From Owenia fusiformis (lineage: Eukaryota; Annelida; Polychaeta; Sabellida; Oweniidae), in NCBI GenBank assembly GCA_903813345.2, contig CAIIXF020000005.1:558001-622000 (forward strand): 64,000 bases of DNA. The letters are read 5' to 3'. The translations under genes and the position numbers were made by a program. Under the pieces are notes generated by a model. That model had not been told where the DNA came from, searched no databases, and saw only the letters and a program-made list of their open reading frames with translations. Positions 36,019-46,800 of the stretch are shown in pieces. Numbering within the stretch: position 1 is the first letter of the stretch; every line of letters starts with the position of its first letter.

Positions 36019-37104
36019 AATGTTCTTCGAATTAAACGTTTCAGAAATATTCATCCCTCTTCATTAATTGAACTATTGTAATAGTTCACACTATGTACGT
36101 GCGGTTATTAAATTATCATGATGCAGCTGCTGTTATGAATCTAACAAGTGTTGAAATAGGTTGAAATTAAATGTAAATTTCTTTTTATAATTATTCAAAC
36201 AAATCCCGTCAACTTGATTGGATAGTGTGGACTTTTGTGAGGAAAAAATTTCACGATGGAGATATACAATTTATAGTTTCTTTAAAATTAGGTCGACGGA
36301 CAGAGGATGTAAAATGCGAGCATGGCAATCTCATTCCTAACAATTTAAAGTTTGTTTTCCAAAAAAGAACTGGTATCTAATCAAGTATTGAAAGTATTTG
36401 AATCCACGATGCAATATGTCAAAATCAAATTTTGGATTATCCTGGAATAAACTTAGCGGAAGTGTTGAACCTTTCAGAAATAGGCAAGGCATGGAATGAC
36501 GAGATGCCCTCAACTTGTCAAACCCTTCTACTTTTTAATATACTAGTTTTGTTTCTCTTCGTTTTATATTATTTGCGTTAGAGGAACTCGGTGCCTATTC
36601 CCATGGTCCTTGCTATTCCTGACATTAAGTAATCAAAAAACATTATAAACTTTTTCCATTAATGATAAGATCCCTTGTATTCTGTGAGTATTGCAGACTG
36701 CTAACATAATGTGTAAATTAATCGCATTATTTTAAAATTCGAAAAATGTGCATGCGCCTTTTTTCAATGTGGAACTTGTGTTGCCAACTCAATGGGCACT
36801 GTATTAGGCTTTACTACATTCAACAGAAAAGATGGTTTGTATCTTTATCAATAATGCAAATTATAAGTTGTTATGTATTCTGAATAATGGCACTGGGCCA
36901 CTTTAATGCTAAGAATTTATTCATAGTCGACGCATCGACTATTTTTGTATGTAGAAAGTACATAATTGCAAAATCAATTGAATGTAAATACGCAATTTGA
37001 CCAGAACCAATAAACTATTTGCACTTTAAACGGAGCCGTGACAAAGCGAATGTACACAAATGGATATTGCTGATATATTTAACTATTGTTTCGAGTCTTT
37101 TCAG
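36019..37104. other. Intergenic sequence, nothing recognised
   Basis: AT-rich with no supported coding or repeat structure. Confidence 0.35.
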
Positions 37105-37267
37105 AATTTTCCCAAAATAAACGAACTCCCAAAATATTGTTGAAGACCCCTAGAGACCTTTCCGTTAACGTCAAACAAAAACTGGAGATTATGAAACTTT
37201 ACCTTGTTTTACTTGATTCCACCATTCTCAAAGTAGATGGGATGTCAAGAACTTGGGATTATCTCTC
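37105..37267 (+). other. Possible orphan coding exon
   Basis: An open stretch of about 54 codons (with TPRDLSVNVKQKLEIMKLYL) lies between an acceptor-like ttttcag (37098-37104) and a donor-like ctc|gtaagt near 37268. Composition looks protein-like, but I recognise no family and no partner exon. It could be chance. Confidence 0.25.
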
Positions 37268-37811
37268 GTAAGTTACAAATCAGTTTTTCAATACTATCAA
37301 TATGCAATTACTGTAATTAAACAATCATTAATAACATTTCGATGTATTATGAAATATGTTACCATAGAAAAGTTTGCATTGGGCCATTTTGAATGGAATA
37401 TGCTTAAAAAGTGTGTTGTCAAATTACCGTCACAGTCGCTTCGATTTGTTGCACACGTCTCAACAAATCCGACTCTTTTCTGTTACTTTCTATTGTTTAG
37501 TTTTGAACTTAAAGGAATGAGAAGAACGGATACAAACGAGATAAAAGAAGGTTTACAGAAAAATGTCACAATTTTGCTCCCAAAAATTAAAAAGGATTGC
37601 CTGCAACATTTCATTCGCTCTATCCCTTCTTTCCTTTGAAAAAACAAGCTTTACTATGGATGAAGGACGGGGGGTGTATTAAAATAATTTTTGCCAGAGA
37701 GGTGTGAAGTTTTTGTATATATTAAACCTTGTTTTAGATAACTCCATAGATCCTAAGGTATAAAATAAATTGGAAAGTAAAGATCTTCCCTGGAATATAC
37801 AGATACCCCAG

Positions 37812-38918
37812 ATGACCATGGTCGTGAATGTTTTCTGTCAATTGCTGGTAGCGTCCATCGTTGTTTTACAACTAGGTGAGTCTACATGTCATTCTTGTGA
37901 TTTAACTATGCAGTTCTCATCTCCATTCTCGCGACTTTGGTTTGCATTGCTTCATATCGCTACGTGTACGACCACAATGTGAAAAACACGTTAAATGTCT
38001 CTAATTTTGGAATATAACTTTCACATTTATCATGGAGTCCTCGTGAATTTCCTTTTGTATTTAGAATGTTCACAATGAGCAACAATCAAACAGTGATGTA
38101 TGTTCATACACTCCCCTGCATAAGATTGGCAACTGGAAGTCCCATTTTGGATTAATTCATTATAAATTTATAAACTTGTGTAATGTTTTTTATTTTAGGA
38201 TTTTCAACTGCTCAACTTCAAAATGCTCTTGTGCCCAGATTGTGTTGGGAATGTGACGAGGACATTCAGACTTTGACGCCAAACTGTCCCTCCCCATTCG
38301 ACATTACAGATTCCACGTTTACGTTGAACTACACCATATGCCCCAGTGGGCAGTATTATTGCAAGGTATTAGAAAGAGAGCTCTATCTAGTTATTTATTA
38401 ACTGACCATTCAATTTTACTCTGCCAATAGTTTTTGACACTTCTTATCGATCGTCCCTTCTTGCACTATATACATGTAGTTTGTCGTGTTCATATTGCGT
38501 TTGTCACATTTTCTGGCATGTTCATATTGTCTGTTAGATCATTTAAAGTCATTTATAATTAGTCACATTAGTAATCATTAGTAACATTATGAATTATCAT
38601 ACATAGTTAATCACATCATCAAACATATGATATTTGAAGATGTAACAACCACTTGTTTACATTTAAAGCACTATATTACCAAATGCATCACTATGCTTTC
38701 AGAAGACAATCAGCGATGCATTCAGCGGGGCCAAAGTGTCCAGATCATGTGCTGAGACTTGCAAAGAATCTGAAGTCCTGTTTGGAATAGGAGAAACCGT
38801 GTCATGTTGTACGTCTGATAAATGCAATGGTACAGTTAGATATACAGAAGAATGGATAGTCTTGGTCTTGTCACTTGGATTTATTGCTTGGATACACTGC
38901 TTGAAAGATTCATTATAA
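37812..38918 (+). CDS. Ly6/uPAR-domain GPI-anchored surface protein, three exons
   Basis: Exons: 37812-37875, 38199-38365 and 38703-38918, 148 residues. Residues 1-21 form a signal peptide with a hydrophobic core. The ectodomain has ten cysteines (37, 40, 51, 69, 76, 93, 97, 112, 113, 118), opening CWEC and closing CCTSDKCN, the three-finger pattern of the Ly6/uPAR family. N-glycosylation sites are NYT (65) and NGT (119). A C-terminal hydrophobic tail (WIVLVLSLGFIAWI) fits GPI-anchor replacement. The phase-1 intron after the signal exon is typical for the family. An upstream in-frame ATG at 37818 is an alternative start. AATAAA lies 37 bp after the stop (38955-38960). The ligand is unknown; such genes are often lineage-expanded in molluscs. 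Confidence 0.87.
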
Positions 38919-40574
38919 ACCTTGGATATTATATTTCAAACTTGGATGGGTTAGAATAAAGGCTGGATAATATCAAAGTTAAGTTTGGAAAATATTAAAA
39001 CCTTGATAGTTCATGATAACATTGGATAATTCAGTGATGATTTATGTGTGAAGTAGATGACTTATGACATTAAAATGAAAGAATATGTAGAAGTGTCAAA
39101 GCATATTTTGATGAGATGACCTCCTTTAAGATAATGAATATAAGTGTATATATCTTACAAATAACATATACAGCTTGTAAAATAGTTGATGATGGATAAG
39201 TCAGGGAGAGCTTGTGCCCATATTATGTTCCAATGTCCAAAGTCCACTTTGCCAAACATTTGCCAATTGCTCATATCACTTGAATTGCCATGGGCATGCC
39301 AAGGGATATAAATATGGCAAGGAATCATATGCGCCAAATTTTTGGTAAAGGTTGCATTCGCTATTTTTGTCTGCCTTTTATCAAAGGCACTCTTTCGGAC
39401 TGTATCATACAGATATCATACACTATAGTCTATGTATCTTTGTCTCATAACTTTTTGGAGAAACTATACTAGTATAGAATTTCTGATTTATATTACACAG
39501 TATTTATTTCCAGTTATATAATATGTACATAGAACTTCAATTATATTTTCATATAATTCTTACAACATGTTCTGTATATATACAAGGTTCCTTAACCACT
39601 GGGTCTCAGTGTGTTGCCAGCCAACTGTGGCTTAGCAACAAGATGACCTTGAAATTCCAGTACCATGTTTTATTAATAGAAAACAACTGCATTACAAGAG
39701 TATATACAGTGGTTACCTAAACATTACACCGTAAAGGACACAACTTAGTTTTTCAACAACTTAGTTTTTCAACAAATTGACTAACTTGAAGATGCCTCTC
39801 AGAAAATATTCAATTCAATTATAACTTGTTAAAGGATAAATGAGGGGGAGGGGGTTATTGTTCTACAATCAAGAAATACTCTCCAAATAAAACGGGTGTA
39901 GCTAAGACCTAAAGTGTGTGAGGCAAACATAAATTGGCAAAACTGCAATTAAGTAAAAGATTTTTCACATTTTCAATTGAAAAAAAAATGAATTAACATT
40001 TTTCTTTAAACCGATTGCTTCACCTGCCATATGCATAGCTACACCCATAATATGAATTATATTTGGAACAATGTGGCAATGATCAACTGAATTGATGATA
40101 CAGAAGTAAATACTGTATGTCATAAACACTACCCGCAATACCCCGTACAAGCACACTACAGTAGTTATGTGGTAATACTGTATTATGCCTTTACCATCAA
40201 ATTGTGACTTAGCAAACAATATATTAACTCTATAACTCATCGTTAGTATCCCCTTAAAATGTGAACCCCTTAGAGTAGAGTTGTTATGCTAGACAATATC
40301 CCAACACCTCATTTCACATTTTGTGTCGTGACAAAATGTTTCTCAGTTCACTGTGCTGCTCTTAAATCATCGGAATTCTTGTGTAAAATTCTAAAATCAC
40401 TCATCATAAAACTTTTATGATGACCATGCTTTTCTAAAATAGAAACTTGAAGAATGAGTATCTAAAGTTTACTCAATGTATAGGTGTAAAACCAGAACAA
40501 CGGCAACGCCAAAGCGTAGCAAATCCCATCGAACAGATATAGCTGGCATTTTTACAAACGAATAGCAAATATAA
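38919..40574. other. Ly6-gene 3' end and intergenic sequence
   Basis: AATAAA at 38955-38960 serves the Ly6 gene. The rest is AT-rich DNA without supported genes; small open frames here lack homology or splice context. Confidence 0.4.
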
Positions 40575-42050
40575 AACAAGGCATTAACATGACAAAATGT
40601 CACCACCTAAAACAATTTGGTAAATTTAAAGCAAGTTGGAAAATACCTTTTGACCTTGAGAAGGTCATTGAAGGTCAAAGGTCAAATCTAAAGTCAGATT
40701 TGAACTTCTGAGAACTTGTAAAGTCAAATTTGAACTTTTGAAAAGATGTAGATGATTTTGAAAAAAAAATTTGGTCAATTTGAAGCAAGTTGAAAACAGA
40801 CCTTTTTGACCTTTTTTGACCTTGAGAAGGGCATGAAAGGTCAAATGTCAAATCTAAAGTCAGATTTGAATTTCTGAGAACATGTAGATGATTTTGAAAA
40901 AAAAATTAGTCAATTTGAAGCAAGTTAAAAAAGACCTTTTTGACCTTTTTTGACCTTGAGAAGGTCATTGAAGGTCAAATGTCAAATCTAAAGTCATATT
41001 TGAATTTCTGAGAACATGTAAATGATTTTGAAAAAAAAAATTAGTCAATTTGAAGCAAGATGAAAAAATACCTTTTTGACCCTTTTTGACATTGAGAAGG
41101 TCATTGAAGGTCAAATGTCAAATCTAAAGTCAGATTTGAATTTCTGAGAACATGTACATGATTTTGAAAAAAAAATTTAGTCAATTTGAAGCAAGTTGAA
41201 AAAAGACCTTTTTGACCTTTTTTGACTTTGAGAAGGTCATTGAAGGTCAAATGTCAAATCTAAAGTCAGATTTGAATTTCTGAGAACACGTAGATGATTT
41301 TGAAAAAAAAATTTAGTCAATTTGAAGCAAGTTGAAAAAAGACCTTTTTGACCTTTTTTGACTTTGAGAAGGTCATTGAAGGTCAAATGTCAAATCTTAA
41401 GTCAAATCTAAAGTCAGATTTGAATTTCTGAGAACATGTAGATGATTTTGAAAAAATTTTTTAGTCAATTTGAAGCAAGTTGAAAACAGACCTTTTTGAC
41501 CTTTTTTGACCTTGAGAAGGTCAAATGTCAAATCCTAAGTCAGATTTGAATTTCTGAGAACACGTAGATGATTTTGAAAAAAAAATTTAGTCAATTTGAA
41601 GCAAGTTGAAAACAGACCTTTTTGACCTTTTTTGACCTTGAGAAGGTCATTGAAGGTCAAATGTCAAATCTAAAGTCAGATTTGAAGGTCAAATGTCAAA
41701 TCTAAAGTCAAATCTAGTCAGATTTGAATTTCTGAGAACATGTAGATGATTTTGAAAAAAAATTAAGTCAATGTGAAGCAAGTTGAAAAAAGACCTTTTT
41801 GACCTTGAGAAGGTCATTGAAGGTCAAATGTCAAATCTAAAGTCAGATTTGAACTTCTGAGAACATGTAGATGATTTAGAAAAAAATTGAAGTCAGTCTA
41901 AACAGTATTTGTTAAGTTATAGGAAGTTGTAAGAAATTGTTACAGACGCCGGACGCCAACCTCCAACCACCAACCGCCAACCACCAACCGCCGTCGCAAA
42001 AAAAACGGAGACCATAACAATATGTCACCACTTTTGGTGGTGACATAACA
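40575..42050 (-). mobile_element. Minisatellite-bearing element, long copy (family M1)
   Basis: The left end aacaaggcattaacatg then tgtcaccacct and the right end ggagaccataacaa then the hairpin tatgtcaccac-ttttg-gtggtgacata match the copy at 20907-21420 in inverted orientation. The core holds about nine units of roughly 135 bp containing tcaatttgaagcaagttga, tgaccttgagaaggtcattg and tcaaatctaaagtcagattt. The unit is itself full of direct and inverted ggtcaaa/tttgacc words. Confidence 0.88.
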
Positions 42051-42051
42051 A

Positions 42052-43385
42052 CACACCAGAAAGGCCACCATTTTCAAAATGGTTGCTCACTTGCCAAGGT
42101 GTCATCAGAAGAAATAATATGCTTTTAAGTAGCCACCTCTAAAATTTTTGAAAAATCGCACACGTACTTGTAAAATAACACACATAAAAATGGTGGCCAT
42201 TTTTCAAAATGGCCGCCTACTCCCCAAAGTTTTATTAGACAATGTGCCATGCTTACAGTATTCACATATCAAATATGTACAAAATCGCTCCATTACTTTT
42301 CGAGTTATAGTAAAATACGTTAAAATGGCGGCCATTTTTCAAAATGGCCACCTTCTACCAAAAGTGGCATTAGAAATAGACAGTGTGCCATGCTTATAGT
42401 ATTCACATACCAAATATGAACAAAATCGCTCCACTACTTTTCGAGTTCTAGTAAAATATGTTAAAATGGCGGCCATTTTTCAAAAAAAAATTCAAAATGG
42501 CCGCCTTCTACCAAAAGTGTCATAGGACAGTGTGCCATGCTTATAGTATTCACATACCAAATATGAACAAAATCGCTTCACTACTTTTCGAGTTCTAGTA
42601 AAATACGTTAAAATGGCGGCCATTTTTCAAAATGGCCACCTTCTACCAAAAGTGTCATTAGAAATAGACAGTGTGCCATGCTTATAGTATTCACATACCA
42701 AATATGAACAAAATCGCTCAACTACTTTTCGAGTTCTATTATTAAAATGGCGGCCATTTTTCAAAAAAAAATTCAAAATGGCCGCCTTCTACCAAAAGTG
42801 TCATAGGACAGTGTGCCATGCTTATAGTATTCACATACCAAATATGAACAAAATCGCTCCACTACTTTTCGAGTTATATTAAAATACGTTAAAATGGCGG
42901 CCATTTTGAAAAATGGCCGCCTTCTACCAAAAGTGTCTTTAGACAGTGTGCAATGCTTGTAGTATTCACATACCAAATATGAACAAAATCGCTCCACTAT
43001 TTTTGAGTTACAGCAAAAATCATAAAATGACGAGTAAAGGCCGCCATTTTTCAAGATGGCTGCCATGCGCTTCTTTAATATCTACATTTGTAGCATTATT
43101 AATGTCCTTTATAATTTTTTTACATTTAAAACATATTGCTATTACAGTTTTACATATTGAACCTAAATTACTGTAAAATCGGCACTAAAATGGCAGCCAT
43201 TTTGAAATGATCGGCCATTTTGAAAATCGGCTTTCGAGCAGATTTTCTATCCCCATAGGGTATATGTGTACAAAATATGAACAAAATCGGGCCAACGGTA
43301 TTTGAGTTATTGCCCGGACGGACGGACGTACGGACGGACGGAGGTGTTCCCTATATCCCTCCGAACTTCGTTCGATGGGATAATG
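42052..43385. mobile_element. Second minisatellite-bearing element (family M2)
   Basis: Starting at or next to the end of the previous element are about seven units of roughly 140-150 bp. Each contains atggcggccatttttcaaaatgg, accaaaagtgtcat, ccatgcttatagtattcac and caaaatcgctccactactttt. It ends with a GGAC-rich run (cggacggacggacg, about 43315-43340) and cttcgttcgatgggat. That kind of ending is frequent in marine mollusc repeats thought to be Helitron-like; the class is inferred. Confidence 0.8.
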
Positions 43386-43594
43386 ATTCAAATAGCTATG
43401 GCCATCACAAAAATGTTTATGATTATAATAATATACACCTTGTAAATATTTTTGCAATAACCATTTTTACTGCAGTGTATTATTTTGTATATTTTGAAAT
43501 ATATACACTGTACAAGACAAGTAAAATGTAAACTTAACAACTTTTGATGGTTTCATAAATCAATAAATAAATATTGTAGAAGTGCAAAAGCCAG
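43386..43594. other. Sequence between the M2 element and the SECIS
   Basis: Probable distal 3' UTR or downstream flank of SELENOK. No AATAAA in the minus orientation was found. Confidence 0.35.
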
Positions 43595-43660
43595 TTCCAT
43601 CAGCATTGCCAGTCTGCTTAGCAACAGTTACCTAGCAATGCATCATTAAATGTTGTCACA
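43595..43660 (-). ncRNA. SECIS element of SELENOK
   Basis: On the minus strand ATGA (43646-43643) is followed by a 10-bp helix (gcattgctag pairing ctggcaatgc with one G-U pair), an unpaired AA in the apical bulge, a small apical helix (ctgtt/agcag) and the returning strand ending in TGAT (43602-43599). This matches a type II SECIS: the AUGA/UGA non-Watson-Crick core plus the conserved AA. It lies about 240 nt past the stop in the 3' UTR, the right place to recruit SBP2 for selenocysteine insertion. Confidence 0.85.
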
Positions 43661-43887
43661 GCAACAATAACTAGCTGATGCATCTTCCCAAGCACAATCC
43701 AATCATCACGTTTCAACTAAACACAGTGCATATAATAGGATTTCAGAACAATGCCATTATTTTGTTAATGACTCCTTTGAAATTGAGAGTTTCTCTTTTC
43801 ACCCTAGATAATAGTCTCATATAATAATTTGATTAGATTATGGTTGTCGTGGCAACAGGCCCTCTTTGTGCATTCACCAGAGGGCGC

Positions 43888-46800
43888 TTATCTGCCTCAT
43901 CCACCTCCTGCCATTGGTGGTGGACTCGGACCACCTGGAAAAGAAATTTCAATATTTTACGCTTTGATTTCCTGAAAAGAAACTTCTATCAATAACATAG
44001 TATTCATTGCATTTTCAATGGAAGCTTAATTGATGGATTCTCTTAACTCAATCAAGTTCATAAGTTGGCACTTTACACATTTATTTAATAGTAGCCACCA
44101 AAGTTCATAAATTAACATGTTGATCATTAAATGTTGCCACCAAAGTGTGCAACCAAGAAAATCAAACTCCACTTGGCTAAAGGTAAGACATTCTTTGTTA
44201 TATTTTTAAAATTGCACACATACATGTACATACAAAACCAAATACAAATGTCAAGTAAAAATAAGCGCCATTACAAAAGCACTACATTCAGCATATTCAA
44301 AAGCCTTTTCATTACATGCTGACAAAGTCTTCTTGTTCTATAAAATGGTGATAACTTATAAAATCTTATGTGATTCTACTTACCACCACCTCCTCTGAAT
44401 CCTCCCATTCTTCTCCTTGGTGGGGGAGGGGGCCTGGAGAAAAATTATTTTAATCTTTATTGTTTTTACTCCAATGAAATTTAGAAAATAAATGCAAAAC
44501 AGACGTACGAATAACTGTTGTTGATTTACAATAGTAGGTCTGGAAAAGTTCTGGACACTAAGGTTTCAAATTTTAGACCTGTAAGGCCACCCCTTTAATT
44601 CCCTTTTTTAAATATACCCATTTAAGCAGAGAAAGTGGATCAACTATTTCTCAAGAATCTTATTTGCAAAAGTTATTATTTGAGAAAAATAAAACTTTGA
44701 ATGGACTGTATCTAAAAAGAATTAACTATTGGTTACTGAGTGGTAACATATTATGTGAAACATAACAATATGAAATGGAATCTCAACAAATTACATGGAT
44801 CATATCATCATTCTACAACTTGCATACCCATTAATGCATGTGAATAAATTATATGATGTCATACTCAAATTATCAAATAGCACACTGGACATTATAGGAT
44901 CATTCACTCTGAAATTGTATAAAATGAGGCTAAAGTGGCTATCATATAATAGATGTACTTACCCTTGTCCACCCCCACCTCCACCACCACCTCCAACTCT
45001 ATAATCTGTAGTGTAGCTTTCTCTACCTTTCTTTGTTGTACTTGGCTGAAATATAATATAGAATGTACAACTCTATAATCTGTTGTGAAGCCTTCTCTAC
45101 CTTTCTTTGTTGTACTTGGCTGAAATATAATGTAGAATGTACAACTCTATAATCTGTAGTGTAGCTTTCTCTACCTTTCTTTGTTGTACTTGGCTGAAAT
45201 ATAATGTAGAATGTACAACTCTATAATCTGTAGTGTAGCTTTCTCTACCTTTCTTTGTTGTACTTGGCTGAAATATAATGTAGAATGTTCAACTCTATAA
45301 TCTGTAGTGTAGCTTTCTCTACCTTTCTTTGTTGTACTTGGCTGAAATATAATGTAGAATGTACAACTCTATAATCCGTAGTATAGCTTTCTCTACCTTT
45401 CTTTGTTGTACTTGGCTGAAATATAATGTAGAATGTACAACTCTATAATCTGTAGTGAAGCCTTCTCTACCTTTCTTTGTTGTACTTGGCTGAAATATAA
45501 TGTAGAATGTACAACTCTATAATCTGTAGTGAAGCTTTCTCTACCTTTCTTTGTTGTACTTGGCTGAAATATAATGTAGAATGTACAACTCTATAATCTG
45601 TAGTGTAGCTTTCTCTACCTTTCTTTGTTGTACTTGGCTGAAATATAATGTAGAATGTACAACTCTATAATCTGTAGTATAGCTTTCTCTACCTTTCTTT
45701 GTTGTACTTGGCTGAAATATAATGTAGAATGTTCAACTCTATAATCTGTAGTGAAGCCTTCTCTACCTTTCTTTGTTGTACATTGCTGAAATATAATGTA
45801 GAATGTACAACTCTATAATCTGTAGTGTAGCCTTCTCTACCTTTCTTTGTTGTACTTGGCTGAAATATAATGTAGAATGTACAACTCTATAATCTGTAGT
45901 GAAGCCTTCTCTACCTTTCTTTGTTGTACTTGGCTGAAATATAATGTGCAATGTACAATTCAGTTGGACTTATTTGTTAATATTGTTTTATAATTGTTTT
46001 ACATGACTGCCTTTATGTTGAATGCTTGAACTGATAAAATTAGAGACATCACAAAATCCATTTACATGTATCTGTGAATTCATAACACATTAGTGATAAA
46101 ATCCCCAGACATCTAAGACATGATAAAGGAAGAACTTACGATTCATGTTTGGTTCACATAAGCCACATACATTATTTGAACTCTTGTGACTTGCTTAAAT
46201 GATTAGAATCTACACATGCTTCAGTATTTTATATATTGTACCATTTATTTTATTTATTGTTAATTTGTACCATTTATTTTATATATTGTACCATTTATTT
46301 TATATATTGTAGCATTTACCCAACATTCAATGTCATAACAAGAACTTGTCACTTATTCGTTTATTTCCATGATACTGTAATATGTGATTCAAAAGGCAAA
46401 TAAAAAGAGATCCCCAAGCTTATGTTGGGGCCTACATGATCCTCATGCTTATGTTGGGGCCTACACGATCCCCAAGCTTATGTTGGGGCCTACATGATCC
46501 TCATGCTTATGTTGGGGCCTACATGATCCTCATGCTTATGTTGGGGCCTACATGATCCCCATGCTTATGTTGGGGCCTACATGATCCCCATGCTTATGTT
46601 GGGGCCTACATGATCCCCATGCTTATGTTGGGGCCTACATGATCCCCATGCTTATGTTGGGGCCTACATGATCCCCATGCTTATGTTGGGGCCTACATGA
46701 TCCCCATGCTTATGTTGGGGCCTACATGCTCCCCATGCTTATGTTGGGGCCCACATGATCCCCATGCTTATGTTGGGGCCCACATGATCCCCAAGCTTAT

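Noticed and set aside
37253-37639. 128-residue open frame
   Set aside because: No homology, no splice context and biased AT-rich composition.
42148-43531. Open frames across the ATGGCGGCC repeats
   Set aside because: They follow the repeat units and change with copy number; no conserved protein.
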